64,000 nt of DNA from Sphingobacterium gobiense (GTDB taxonomy: Bacteria > Bacteroidota > Bacteroidia > Sphingobacteriales > Sphingobacteriaceae). The first letter of the stretch is position 1. Each line of letters begins with the position of its first letter. The stretch spans positions 248,001 to 312,000 of the forward strand of contig NZ_PVBS01000002.1 of the NCBI RefSeq assembly GCF_002980575.1, given 5' to 3'. The notes under the pieces were generated by a model. The model did not search any database, had not been told where the DNA came from, and was given only the letters and a program-made list of their open reading frames with translations. This document shows positions 18,024 to 27,058 of this stretch, piece by piece. The translations under genes were made by a program, and so were the position numbers.

Positions 18024-18563
18024 TTATCTAGAATACCTAAATTGTTGTTTATCCATCAGCCCCATTTGATTCTTCATCATTTTAATCTGATCAGCGAGCA
18101 GTTTATTTTTGTCAGCCTTTTTTGCTTCGGCCAAAAGTTTCTCCGCTTCGCGTTTATTACGTTTTGCCATTGCTACACCTGCCAAGCTTAATTTTGCCAA
18201 GGCGATATTGTGACTCATATGTAAGCCCAACGACAGCGCCTTCTTAAAATACTTTTCCGATTGTAGAGGCGCGCGTTGCGACTCTAGAATGCCCAATAGC
18301 ATGTGGTAGTATCCGTGTTGGGCACTGATAAGTTGCTTCTCGTAATTCTTGATATTTCTCAACCATTGTTCCGCTTTCCCCATGTTCTCTTTTCTGAGAT
18401 ACCATTGTGCGATGAGCATGTTTTCATTAAAAAAAACAGTAACCCAAGCTAGAATCGTAATCAAAATTCCTAAAATACCCCATCCCCAATGGCCGAACCA
18501 AAATAGCGCTACTGTTCCAATTAAGAGAAAGCTGCTAAGGACAATGCGAATTATATTTGACAT
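18024..18563 (-). CDS. Membrane-anchored TPR-like protein, unknown function
   Basis: 179 residues. Two N-terminal membrane helices (about 7-25 and 28-46) are followed by a soluble helical part with TPR-like repeats (KAEQWLRNIKNYEKQLISAQHGYYHMLLG, SEKYFKKALSLGLHMSHNIALAKLSLAGVAM) and a Lys-rich end. No enzyme motif is visible. It is a single gene facing the previous unit; the terminator at 17966-18013 lies just beyond its stop codon. Confidence 0.75.
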   Translation of the reverse strand: MSNIIRIVLSSFLLIGTVALFWFGHWGWGILGILITILAWVTVFFNENMLIAQWYLRKENMGKAEQWLRNIKNYEKQLISAQHGYYHMLLGILESQRAPLQSEKYFKKALSLGLHMSHNIALAKLSLAGVAMAKRNKREAEKLLAEAKKADKNKLLADQIKMMKNQMGLMDKQQFRYSR

Positions 18564-18654
18564 ATTAATTTACCTAAAATAAAATTATGCACAAATATCC
18601 GGTTATTTTGGAGCTTATCCAACTTGTTTACGTGATAAAATTGTAAAATTTATT

Positions 18655-18662
18655 TAGGTTTG
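18655..18662 (+). promoter_or_regulatory. Possible -7 element (TAGGTTTG) of ung
   Basis: TAnnTTTG match ending 5 bp before the ung ATG. If used, the mRNA would be nearly leaderless. No clear -33 box at the ideal distance. Confidence 0.35.
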
Positions 18663-18666
18663 TATT

Positions 18667-19338
18667 ATGGCAGAACGTTACGACCCCAGCTGGGAGCCCA
18701 TCTTGAAGCCGTTGTTTCGGCTAGACTATATGCGGGCCCTTTCGACTTTTGTACAGCATGAACGGAGGCAAGCCGTAGTCTTTCCGCCTGAACATCTCGT
18801 GTTAAATGCTTTTAGCCTAACCCCCTTTAACGAAATTAAGGTTGTCATACTCGGTCAAGATCCTTATCATAATGATGGGCAAGCCCACGGATTATCTTTT
18901 TCGGTGCCGGAAGGGATCGCATTACCGCCATCATTAAAAAACATCTATAAAGAACTAACATCCGATATTCCAGGTTTCCGGTATCCGACTTCCGGGGACC
19001 TAACAAAATGGGCTAAACAGGGAGTTTTACTGCTGAACGCTACACTTACCGTGCGCGCACATCAAGCAGCCTCCCACCAGGGACGAGGTTGGGAAGAGTT
19101 TACCGATCAAATCATTCACTTGATATCTCAAAAGTCGGAAAATGTGGTTTTCATGTTATGGGGGAGCTACGCACAAAAGAAAGCTATGCTGATCGATTCT
19201 CAAAAACACTTGATACTGAAAGCTGTTCATCCATCGCCGCTGTCGGCGCACAGAGGTTTTTTTGGCTGCAAGCATTTCTCCTACGCGAATGCCTATTTAC
19301 AATCCAAAGGCAGAGAGCCTATAGATTGGCAAATTTAA
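18667..19338 (+). CDS. ung: Uracil-DNA glycosylase, family 1
   Basis: Removes uracil from DNA in base-excision repair. Motif A GQDPYH has the water-activating Asp 65 and His 68, and motif B HPSPLSAHRGFFG supplies the catalytic His and the DNA-intercalation loop. GVLLLNATLTVR and WEEFTDQII are further family blocks. The 223-residue length is typical. Its stop codon overlaps that of the convergent gene downstream by 4 bases. Confidence 0.97.
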   Translation: MAERYDPSWEPILKPLFRLDYMRALSTFVQHERRQAVVFPPEHLVLNAFSLTPFNEIKVVILGQDPYHNDGQAHGLSFSVPEGIALPPSLKNIYKELTSDIPGFRYPTSGDLTKWAKQGVLLLNATLTVRAHQAASHQGRGWEEFTDQIIHLISQKSENVVFMLWGSYAQKKAMLIDSQKHLILKAVHPSPLSAHRGFFGCKHFSYANAYLQSKGREPIDWQI

Positions 19339-20411
19339 GCGAAACGTTCTTTTAGCAGGCTAAACTGATAGTCCTGATTTGCCAGACGTTGTAAATGGTG
19401 GATACGTATCTTTCTTCCATGTTGTTTGATATGCGTAAAGAGAAGATGACTGTCGTAAGTGATTTCAAACGGTTGCGATAAATCGAACGACTCCATTGCT
19501 TCACCGAGAATGACATACTCTAGCTCCCCTTTTGTCGTAAACCGCCTAATAATGACTTGATCTTCTGTCGTAGGTTGTATACTGAACCATGCACCATCAC
19601 CCACACCACCTAGATATTGGGCGTCTTTTGGTACAGCAATAGGTCTGGATGTGAAGTTCATACAGCCGATGATCAAGTCGTTGGGCAAAAGATTTGCTTT
19701 CTTTTGTGTCACATTGTCGCCCAGTTTCTTTAGCAAAAAGCCAAAAGATTGCCACCGGTTCATTCTAAAGTGTCTTAGCCCTTGCTCAGGCGAGAATGAA
19801 TAAATCATGCGATTTGGAACTACATTCACCACATTGCTGATGGGGCTGGCTTTAATCGTCTCCGGGAAGTTAATACTGTGTCGCCAGGTATACTGTTTGG
19901 ATGAACGAATGAGCATACGGGCAATAAAACGTGAACAATTATTGTTGTTGCGAGCCACAGCGCCGTATGGAAAAGTCCCCTGATGGACGCAGTCATCCCC
20001 GTACGCTTTTGCAAGTTCAAAGTTAATATGACGAGCGATAGAAAAATAAAGGACACCGTCTCCGTACATGGCGGGTTTCAATGCTTCGAACTGTTCTACA
20101 ATTTCTTCGAGGTTGCTAATATTATTTTTTTTAAATTTAGCCTTGAACTTTATCTCCAGACGGGGGTCTGAAAATTTGGAGCGTGCACGGCCATATCCTC
20201 GAGGCGTGATATACCGTCCAAAATCATAGAAGAGCATCTCGCCTGTTTCCCGCTTGATTATAACGATCCCCGTATGACCTACTTTGAAATTTAAGTTTTT
20301 TACAATGCCGATCTTCCTAAAAAACATCATCCATTTTTCGTCCCCGCGGATGGTGGCATCAGGCCATGTTAGGATAAGGGCTATGTCATTATACGTTATG
20401 GTCGGCTGCAT
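19335..20411 (-). CDS. Uncharacterised protein, possibly permuted NlpC/P60-like fold
   Basis: 358 residues without signal peptide or membrane segment. The N-terminal half has DIALILTWPD, then FKVGHTGIVII, an acidic LFYDFGRY, and later ARNNNNCSRFIARML. A His in a GH.GIV strand followed further on by a Cys in an NC.RF helix is the order seen in circularly permuted papain-like (YiiX/YaeF-type NlpC/P60) proteins. This is a pattern-level suggestion only. The C-terminal 150 residues look beta-rich. Bacteroidota homologues are probably listed as a DUF. It lies 15 bp downstream of the Lrp gene, so the two are likely co-transcribed. Confidence 0.6.
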   Translation of the reverse strand: MQPTITYNDIALILTWPDATIRGDEKWMMFFRKIGIVKNLNFKVGHTGIVIIKRETGEMLFYDFGRYITPRGYGRARSKFSDPRLEIKFKAKFKKNNISNLEEIVEQFEALKPAMYGDGVLYFSIARHINFELAKAYGDDCVHQGTFPYGAVARNNNNCSRFIARMLIRSSKQYTWRHSINFPETIKASPISNVVNVVPNRMIYSFSPEQGLRHFRMNRWQSFGFLLKKLGDNVTQKKANLLPNDLIIGCMNFTSRPIAVPKDAQYLGGVGDGAWFSIQPTTEDQVIIRRFTTKGELEYVILGEAMESFDLSQPFEITYDSHLLFTHIKQHGRKIRIHHLQRLANQDYQFSLLKERFA

Positions 20412-20426
20412 AAATTTCCGTTTACA

Positions 20427-20897
20427 TTAGTACTCCAAAGGGATGATGGGTTCTTTTTTGCTGGTCGACATGATCATCATGGTTTGGAAAGTTTTGACGA
20501 AGGGGATTTTTGAAATCTTTTCCATAATAACCGCTTCATACGCTTTGATATCTTTTACGTAAACTTTTAACATAAAGTCGCAATTTCCGGTAACATGATG
20601 ACATTCCGTTACCTCGGGGATGGTTTTAACTGCTTCTACAAACTCCGGGATTGCATTGTGCGTATGAAAATCTAACGATATTTGGATAAATGATTTAATG
20701 CCCAACCCTAATTTTTCTTCGTCTACAAACGCATGATAGCTTTTAATAAACCCTGAGTTTTCTAATTTACGCACACGTTCCAATGTAGGAGCGGGCGAAA
20801 GGCCGATGTTTGAAGCCAACTGCAGGTTGGTAATTCGTCCATTTTCCTGTAAAAGTTTCAGGATTTTCAAATCTGTTTTATCCGGTTGATATGGCAT
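20427..20897 (-). CDS. Lrp/AsnC-family transcriptional regulator
   Basis: 156 residues with an N-terminal helix-turn-helix (DLKILKLLQENGRITNLQLASNIGLSPAPTLERVRKLENSGFI) and a C-terminal RAM/ligand domain containing the typical VTECHHVTGNCDFMLKVYVKD. Family members sense amino acids and bind DNA as dimers or octamers. It is divergent from sufBCD, with a palindrome close to its start that could be its own operator. Its ligand cannot be predicted. Confidence 0.93.
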   Translation of the reverse strand: MPYQPDKTDLKILKLLQENGRITNLQLASNIGLSPAPTLERVRKLENSGFIKSYHAFVDEEKLGLGIKSFIQISLDFHTHNAIPEFVEAVKTIPEVTECHHVTGNCDFMLKVYVKDIKAYEAVIMEKISKIPFVKTFQTMMIMSTSKKEPIIPLEY

Positions 20898-20927
20898 TTC
20901 TACAATCAGCTAACGTGAATATTATAT

Positions 20928-20942
20928 TTTACAGAATGTAAA
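20928..20942. promoter_or_regulatory. Palindromic candidate operator near the Lrp gene start
   Basis: TTTACAGAATGTAAA is a palindrome of two 6-base arms around GAA. It is flanked by two GAATATTAT direct repeats beginning at 20917 and 20949, 32 bp apart (about three helical turns). It lies 31 bp upstream of the Lrp/AsnC start, an ordinary position for autoregulation. Confidence 0.45.
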
Positions 20943-21171
20943 TATACGGAATATTATTTGGCGAACAAAAAACTTCATAATCGCTTGTTTGTTATAGATA
21001 AAATTTATTGTACTTTATTTATGTTATTGTTAAATGTTATCTTGAATCATGATAATGTCAAAAAGATAAAGTCGATACGCATTTAAAAGCGCAGAAATGA
21101 CTTTTGTCATTTTTTTTTCTAAAAAGTACGTTGGAATGGTCGTTAGCTTAGGGTATGTCGTCTATTAATCG
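20943..21171. other. Remainder of the 330-bp lrp-sufB divergent intergenic region
   Basis: AT-rich with no coding potential. A hairpin with arms 21095-21101 and 21106-21112 (AAATGAC / GTCATTT, loop TTTT) is followed by a run of T and looks like a terminator or operator upstream of the suf promoter. Nothing else is recognised. Confidence 0.5.
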
Positions 21172-21179
21172 TATCTTTG
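21172..21179 (+). promoter_or_regulatory. Probable -7 element (TATCTTTG) of the suf operon
   Basis: TAnnTTTG match 49 bp before the sufB ATG. No IscR- or SufR-type operator is recognised nearby. Confidence 0.5.
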
Positions 21180-21227
21180 TTGTCCAAATTAAGGTAGGAA
21201 TCGCCGAATAAAAAAAGGGGTAGAGAA

Positions 21228-22679
21228 ATGAGTACCAAAGACGATGAATTACTAAAGGAGCTAGAGCTCGAGGAATATAAATACGGTTTTACGACGGATA
21301 TCGAGATGGAGATAGCCGCCAACGGGCTAAGCGAAGATACCGTTCGTTTTATTTCTGCAAAGAAAAACGAACCTGAGTGGTTGCTCGAATGGCGATTAAA
21401 AGCTTTGCGTCATTTTTTGACGATGAAGATGCCAGCATGGCAAAACTTTGAGAGTCCGGAGGTGGATTTTCAAGCTATTTCGTATTACGCGGCACCCAAG
21501 CCGAAAAAACAACTGGAAAGTCTTGACGAGGTAGATCCAGAGTTGCTTTCAACATTCGAGAAGCTAGGAATCCCATTGGACGAACAAAAGGTTCTGGCTG
21601 GCGTGGTGGCTGTTGATGCCGTATTTGATTCTGTTTCCGTGAAGACTACATTTCGGGAGAAGTTAAAAGAGCAAGGTGTTATTTTCTGTTCTTTTGGTGA
21701 AGCTGTACAGGAACACCCCGAATTGGTGAAAAAATACTTAGGCTCCGTGGTACCGCAAACGGATAATATATACGCCGCGTTGAATTCCGCGGTCTTTTCA
21801 GATGGTTCTTTTGTATACATCCCAAAAGGTGTAAGATGTCCAATGGAGCTTTCTACGTATTTCCGTATAAACGCGCAGAACACCGGGCAGTTTGAACGTA
21901 CATTGATCGTTGCGGAAGAAGGCTCATACGTATCCTATCTGGAAGGATGTACAGCGCCAATGCGTGATGAAAACCAACTGCATGCTGCGGTGGTTGAGCT
22001 GATTGCTGAACGAGACGCGGAAATTAAATATTCGACCGTACAAAACTGGTATCCCGGAGATAAGGATGGCAAGGGCGGTATCTATAATTTTGTGACGAAG
22101 CGTGGTATTTGCAAAGGTGACAACGCTAAGATTTCGTGGACACAGGTAGAGACAGGTTCTGCGATCACGTGGAAATATCCTAGTGTCATTTTAAAGGGGG
22201 ATAATTCTGTAGGGGAGTTTTATTCCGTTGCGATGACGCGCAATAAACAGATTGCCGATACGGGGACGAAAATGGTACACCTCGGAAAAAATACCCGTTC
22301 TAAGATTGTGTCTAAAGGTATCTCTGCCGGTCAGAGTCATAATAGTTACAGAGGGTTAGTGAAAATTGGACCCAATGCAGATAAAGCTAGAAACTTTACG
22401 CAATGCGACTCCTTATTAATTGGAGACCGCTGTGGAGCACATACATTCCCTTACATAGAAAACAAAAATCGCACAGCGATGTTGGAACACGAAGCAACAA
22501 CATCGAAGATTGGTGAAGATCAGGTTTTTTATTTAAACCAAAGAGGGATAGATCCGGAGAAAGCTGTTGGTTTGATCGTTAACGGCTATGCCAAAGAAGT
22601 GTTAAATCAGCTGCCCATGGAGTTTGCTGTAGAAGCACAAAAATTATTAGCGATTTCTTTGGAAGGATCGGTAGGGTAG
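21228..22679 (+). CDS. sufB: Fe-S cluster assembly scaffold SufB
   Basis: Core subunit of the SufBC2D complex that assembles Fe-S clusters. The 483-residue protein has the diagnostic blocks [53 protein letters not shown] and [16 protein letters not shown], and ends in the SufBD beta-helix. It is first of sufBCD. No sufS, sufE or sufU follows, so the cysteine desulfurase must be encoded elsewhere. Confidence 0.98.
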   Translation: MSTKDDELLKELELEEYKYGFTTDIEMEIAANGLSEDTVRFISAKKNEPEWLLEWRLKALRHFLTMKMPAWQNFESPEVDFQAISYYAAPKPKKQLESLDEVDPELLSTFEKLGIPLDEQKVLAGVVAVDAVFDSVSVKTTFREKLKEQGVIFCSFGEAVQEHPELVKKYLGSVVPQTDNIYAALNSAVFSDGSFVYIPKGVRCPMELSTYFRINAQNTGQFERTLIVAEEGSYVSYLEGCTAPMRDENQLHAAVVELIAERDAEIKYSTVQNWYPGDKDGKGGIYNFVTKRGICKGDNAKISWTQVETGSAITWKYPSVILKGDNSVGEFYSVAMTRNKQIADTGTKMVHLGKNTRSKIVSKGISAGQSHNSYRGLVKIGPNADKARNFTQCDSLLIGDRCGAHTFPYIENKNRTAMLEHEATTSKIGEDQVFYLNQRGIDPEKAVGLIVNGYAKEVLNQLPMEFAVEAQKLLAISLEGSVG

Positions 22680-22707
22680 TAATTTTCAAATTTCCAAATT
22701 CAAAAAG

Positions 22708-23466
22708 ATGTTATCAGTTAAGAACTTACACGCCTCTGTTGAAGGCAAACAAATATTAAAAGGGTTAGACCTAGAGGTCAAAGCAGGAGAAATTCACGCT
22801 ATTATGGGGCCTAACGGTGCTGGGAAAAGTACTTTAGGAAATGTGCTAGCGGGTCGCGACGCGTATGAGGTTACGGAAGGATCAGCGATATTGGATGGTG
22901 TTGATCTGTTGGATCTAGCGCCGGAAGAACGTGCTCGGGAAGGTCTTTTTTTGGCGTTCCAATATCCAGTGGAAATCCCCGGCGTATCCAATATTAATTT
23001 CTTGAAAACGGCTGTAAACGATATTCGGGAGTACAAAGGTCTGCCACCGATGGAAGCAAAAGAGTTTTTACAAACGGTGAAAGAAAAGCAGAAACTGGTA
23101 GATTTCTCGGCGAGCCTTGCCAATCGTTCTTTGAACGAAGGGTTTTCAGGCGGTGAAAAGAAACGTAACGAAATATTCCAACTAGCGATGTTAAATCCGA
23201 AACTGGCTATCCTTGATGAAACGGATTCTGGTCTTGATATCGACGCGTTACGCGTTGTAGCAAATGGTGTAAATCAGTTGCGTTCCGAAAACAACGCGTT
23301 TGTGGTCATTACACACTATCAGCGTTTGTTAGATTACATCGTGCCCGATTTTGTCCACGTATTACATAACGGACGCATCGTGAAGACAGGGCCAAAAGAA
23401 TTGGCGTTAGAGTTGGAGGAAAAGGGTTACGATTGGCTAAAAGAATACGACACGCAAACCGCTTAA
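22708..23466 (+). CDS. sufC: Suf complex ATPase SufC
   Basis: ABC-type ATPase that drives SufB-SufD rearrangement. It has Walker A GPNGAGKST (about 33-41), a SufC-specific signature LNEGFSGGEKKRNEI (about 142-156), Walker B LAILDETDSGLDIDAL and an H-loop THYQRLL. 252 residues is normal. It is spaced 28 bp from sufB and its end overlaps the open frame upstream of sufD. Confidence 0.98.
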   Translation: MLSVKNLHASVEGKQILKGLDLEVKAGEIHAIMGPNGAGKSTLGNVLAGRDAYEVTEGSAILDGVDLLDLAPEERAREGLFLAFQYPVEIPGVSNINFLKTAVNDIREYKGLPPMEAKEFLQTVKEKQKLVDFSASLANRSLNEGFSGGEKKRNEIFQLAMLNPKLAILDETDSGLDIDALRVVANGVNQLRSENNAFVVITHYQRLLDYIVPDFVHVLHNGRIVKTGPKELALELEEKGYDWLKEYDTQTA

Positions 23467-23513
23467 TAAATTTATCAATGGATAATTTGGACAGCGGATT
23501 GATAACAAAGAAT

Positions 23514-24821
23514 ATGAGTACAATAGTTGCAGATTCATTATATCAACAGTTGGTTTCGGTATTTCAAGAGTCGGACACGCAAGGACCGTCCTATTTGACT
23601 ACGTTGCGCCGAGAAGCTTTTGAACGTTTTCAACAGGAAGGTTTTCCGACCGTTAAGAATGAGGAATGGAAATATACCAACATACATTCGTTAATCAATT
23701 CAACCTATGCTTTAGATGCACCGGTAGATGTGGATGCGTTGGATACGCGTAAAGCGGATATTCAAGGGTTAGATGCCCATCGGATTGTGTTGGTTAACGG
23801 CCAGTATATTTTAGCGTTACCTTCGTTTGAAGATGAAATAGGTCTAGTAATAAAGCCCATTAACGAAGCTTATACAGAAGCTAACTTTGAAAAACACTAT
23901 GCGCAGCATGCCGATAAATCGGATAATGTAATGGTGCAGTTGAACACCGCGCTAAGTACAACAGGTGTATATTTATCGGTCGCTAAAAACAAAGTGATTT
24001 CCAAGCCGATCCATATCGTGCATGTAGCTACGGGAGCGGATGCATTTTTTGCCCAAACACGTAATCTGGTTGTGGTAGAACCCCATGCGGAGGTGGAAAT
24101 TATAGAGTCTTTTGTCACGATGGATGGCGCTGCAAAAAATGTGCACAATAAAGTGACGGAAATCGTTGTAGAGGAAGGAGCAAAAGTACAGCATTACTAC
24201 CTGCAGGTGGCTGACAAAGCGAGCCATTACATGATGCATACAGAAGTTTACCAAGCACAAAACAGTCTGTATAATAACTATAATTGTAATTTGCCAGGAG
24301 CGTCTTTCGTGCGGAATAACATTCATGTTCGTTTAGATGCAGAACAGGTGGAATCGCATCTGTACGGTATCAATTTGACGGCAGGCCAACAATTTGTAGA
24401 TAACCATACTGTTGTGGATCATATGAAACCACACTGTGAATCTTACGAATGGTATAAGAATATCCCGCAGGACGAATCCATTGCGGTGTTCAACGGTAAA
24501 ATTTTTGTTCGCGAAGATGCACAGAAGACAAATGCCTTTCAGCAAAATAATAATATGCTTATCGGTGATAAGTCAACTGTGTATTCAAAACCGCAGCTAG
24601 AAATCTTTGCGGATGACGTGAAATGTTCTCATGGTTGTACGATGGGGCAGTTTGACGATGATGCATTGTTTTATTTGCGCGCCCGCGGTATCGGTGAAGA
24701 ATCGGCCCGTGTGCTATTGGTACATGCCTTTGCATTTGATGTAACGTCACGTTTCTCCAACGAAATTGTTCGTCAATATATAGAGCACTTAATAGAAGAA
24801 GGATTGGAAAAAGCGAAGTAG
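23514..24821 (+). CDS. sufD: Fe-S cluster assembly protein SufD
   Basis: Third subunit of SufBC2D. The frame is open from 23433 inside sufC. I chose ATG 23514 (MSTIVADSLYQQLVSVF) because the recognisable SufD N-terminus begins there; ATG 23478 is a possible alternative. Conserved blocks are TVKNEEWKYTNIHSL, LYNNYNCNLPGASFVRNNIHV, FNGKIFVREDAQKTNAFQQNNNMLI and KCSHGCTMGQFDDDALFYLRARGI. The protein has 435 residues, and a terminator follows. Confidence 0.96.
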   Translation: MSTIVADSLYQQLVSVFQESDTQGPSYLTTLRREAFERFQQEGFPTVKNEEWKYTNIHSLINSTYALDAPVDVDALDTRKADIQGLDAHRIVLVNGQYILALPSFEDEIGLVIKPINEAYTEANFEKHYAQHADKSDNVMVQLNTALSTTGVYLSVAKNKVISKPIHIVHVATGADAFFAQTRNLVVVEPHAEVEIIESFVTMDGAAKNVHNKVTEIVVEEGAKVQHYYLQVADKASHYMMHTEVYQAQNSLYNNYNCNLPGASFVRNNIHVRLDAEQVESHLYGINLTAGQQFVDNHTVVDHMKPHCESYEWYKNIPQDESIAVFNGKIFVREDAQKTNAFQQNNNMLIGDKSTVYSKPQLEIFADDVKCSHGCTMGQFDDDALFYLRARGIGEESARVLLVHAFAFDVTSRFSNEIVRQYIEHLIEEGLEKAK

Positions 24822-24845
24822 TTTTCCATTCATACTATAGTTTAA

Positions 24846-24886
24846 TAAAGGCGTCAGAATCGAATTCAGACGCCTTTATTTATTTT
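24846..24886 (+). terminator. Terminator of the suf operon
   Basis: TAAAGGCGTC (24846-24855) pairs with GACGCCTTTA (24869-24878), followed by TTTATTTT. Confidence 0.85.
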
Positions 24887-24908
24887 CCGGAGGTGGTATG
24901 TAAACAAA

Positions 24909-24938
24909 AAAGCCGCTGGAATTTCCAACGGCTTTTGT
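24909..24938 (-). terminator. Terminator of the tRNA-Gly gene
   Basis: Read on the minus strand, AAAGCCGTTGGAA pairs with TTCCAGCGGCTTT with one mismatch and is followed by further T residues. It lies 5 bp past the tRNA 3' end. Confidence 0.8.
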
Positions 24939-24942
24939 TTTG

Positions 24943-25015
24943 AGCGAAAGACGAGATTCGAACTCGCGACCCCAACCTTGGCAAGGTTGTGCTCTACCAA
25001 CTGAGCTACTTTCGC
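24943..25015 (-). tRNA. tRNA-Gly (anticodon GCC)
   Basis: 73-nt cloverleaf on the minus strand. The acceptor stem GCGAAAG/CTTTCGC has discriminator U. The D-arm contains GCTCAGTTGGTAGAGC, the anticodon stem CAACC/GGTTG encloses loop TTGCCAA with anticodon GCC, and the T-arm is CGAGTTCGAATCTCG. CCA is not encoded. Confidence 0.97.
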
Positions 25016-25079
25016 TGATTGTGGTACAAAGATAGCGATTCGGTATATATCTGTCAATAGCTTTTTGAATTTTAATATC

Positions 25080-26615
25080 TCAGATAGCATCCACACAATT
25101 GATGCCGTCGACGGCTGCTGATACAATTCCACCGGCGTAACCTGCACCCTCCCCGCAGGGGTATAGACCAGAAACTTCCGGATGTTGCAAAGTCTCCTTG
25201 TCACGCGGAATCCGAATGGGGGAAGATGTCCGGGATTCAACGCCCACCAAAATAGCTTCATTGGTATAATATCCCTTCATCTTTTTACCAAACAGCGGGA
25301 GCGCTCCACGCAATGCTTGATGCACAAAAGACGGTAACACTTCGTTAAGATTAACACTTTTTGTCCCTGGCTTATAGGAGTTCTCAGGGAGTGTTGTGGA
25401 GACTTTTTGTTGTACAAAATCGACCATACGTTGTGCCGGAGCAACCAGGTTGCCTCCCCCTATATGAAACGCTCTTTGTTCTATTTCTTGTTGAAATCGC
25501 AAGAGCGCGAATGGATCCAATAACGAATTGGGCACATCTTCTAAGTTAATCTGCGTAACGGTACCCGAATTGGCATGCGGATTATTCCGTTTTGACGGAG
25601 ACCAACCATTTACGACGATTTCCCTATCTTCCGTAGCACAGGGGGCAATAATTCCTCCCGGGCACATACAAAATGAAAACACACCGCGCTTGTTGACCTG
25701 TTCTACCAGGCTATAGTAAGCGGGTGGCAGATTTTCCGGACGTATAGTGCAATGGTATTGTGCTTGATCAATGATTTCCTGTGGGTGTTCGATCCGAACG
25801 CCTAATGCAAAAGGTTTAGCTTCTATCAACCAACTTTTCCGCTGAAAAAGATGGAAGATATCACGGGCAGAATGTCCCGTAGCCACTATGACGTGATGTG
25901 CGTGTATCGTGTCTCCTAACGACGTGCGTACTCCTTTTATCTTTCCGAAATCGACAAGAATATCATCTACCCGACAATTGAATCTTATTTCTCCTCCATG
26001 TTCCAAAATGGTATTACGCATATCTTCAATGATATGGGGGAGCTTATTAGTGCCTATATGCGGACGGGCGTCGACCAAAATATCATGTGGAGCACCATGC
26101 TGTACAAAAATTTGCAGCACTTTATCAACATCGCCGCGCTTGTTGGAACGTGTATACAACTTGCCATCCGAATACGTGCCTGCCCCACCTTCGCCGAAAC
26201 AATAATTGGATTCGGGATTTACTACACCCTCCCGATTTATCTTTGCTAAATCTCGTCTTCTGTCCTTTACGGGTTTTCCGCGTTCCAATACAATAGGTTT
26301 AAGCCCCCGCTCCAAACATCGGTATGCGGCAAACAGACCCGCCGGCCCAGCTCCAATAATGATGACCGGTGCGGCATCATGTACACGCTTAATAGAGGAA
26401 GTGAATACTTCCGGAAAGTGGGGTTCGTCGATATAGAAAACCACCCGAAGACGATATACCACTTTGCGACCCCTAGCATCAATAGAGCGTTTACGGACAT
26501 GGTGTCCCTTTATACGAGCATGTTCTACATTTAGCTGTTCCGAACCTACCGCGATAAGGTAGTCGGTGTCGTGGATTTGATCCGGAGATACGGTAACTTC
26601 AATTTCTTTCTGCAT
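25080..26615 (-). CDS. FAD-dependent oxidoreductase of the COG2509 type
   Basis: Predicted cytoplasmic flavoprotein of 511 residues. A roughly 85-residue N-terminal ferredoxin-like part (KEIEVTVSPDQI...) precedes the FAD domain with IIIGAGPAGLFAAYRC, a GEGGAGTYSDGKLYTR segment and a C-terminal GLYPCGEGAGYAGGIVSAAVDG. The family is conserved across Bacteroidota and Firmicutes, but its reaction is not established. ATG 26615 was chosen over the open-frame start at 26714, because the extra 33 residues would be encoded by repeat copy B and look non-native (FLFLFSSRKKEKKLPLYCFW). Confidence 0.85.
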   Translation of the reverse strand: MQKEIEVTVSPDQIHDTDYLIAVGSEQLNVEHARIKGHHVRKRSIDARGRKVVYRLRVVFYIDEPHFPEVFTSSIKRVHDAAPVIIIGAGPAGLFAAYRCLERGLKPIVLERGKPVKDRRRDLAKINREGVVNPESNYCFGEGGAGTYSDGKLYTRSNKRGDVDKVLQIFVQHGAPHDILVDARPHIGTNKLPHIIEDMRNTILEHGGEIRFNCRVDDILVDFGKIKGVRTSLGDTIHAHHVIVATGHSARDIFHLFQRKSWLIEAKPFALGVRIEHPQEIIDQAQYHCTIRPENLPPAYYSLVEQVNKRGVFSFCMCPGGIIAPCATEDREIVVNGWSPSKRNNPHANSGTVTQINLEDVPNSLLDPFALLRFQQEIEQRAFHIGGGNLVAPAQRMVDFVQQKVSTTLPENSYKPGTKSVNLNEVLPSFVHQALRGALPLFGKKMKGYYTNEAILVGVESRTSSPIRIPRDKETLQHPEVSGLYPCGEGAGYAGGIVSAAVDGINCVDAI

Positions 26616-26662
26616 AATGACGATGGTTGGGTTTTTATCCCAAAAACAATACAAAGGTAGTT

Positions 26663-27016
26663 TCTTTTCTTTTTTCCTTGACGAAAAAAGAAACAAAAAA
26701 GTCAAGGCTTGCAAGGTTCCGCTACCTTTACTTGTCTATTCCTAAACAGCATGAAACTCGCTGCGCTCAAACAACATGCTGTTTTTAACGGAATAGTTTG
26801 CGTAAAGCCGGCCGCGGAACAATGCTAGGCCGTTACAGCCCGCATCACCGCGAAGTCTTATTGACCGTTTTTATCTACGCATAGCACTATCCCCAATTAA
26901 CATAAAAGGTCACATCCAAATGTTTTACAACTGTACAAACTTATCTCTGCACTATCCCATATGTAAAACATTTGAAGTGACGAGGTTTTTGCTTCTTTTT
27001 CACGGGGAAAAAGAAG
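26663..27016 (-). repeat. Structured intergenic repeat, copy B (M3-M2-M1 on this strand order)
   Basis: Fills the divergent gap between the flavoprotein and lemA. From the left: CCTTGAC (26677-26683) pairing with GTCAAGG (26701-26707); module M3 about 26711-26825 with nested stems (GGTTCCGC with GCGGAAC; AACAGCATG 26745-26753 with CATGCTGTT 26775-26783); module M2 about 26865-26910; module M1 about 26909-26984; terminal hairpin 26992-27016 (CTTCTTTTT / AAAAAGAAG). Orientation is opposite to copies C, E, F and G. No gene is seen in it. Confidence 0.8.
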
Positions 27017-27058
27017 AATAATTGTTATTTTTATAAAAATTTGAATAAAACGTTACAG

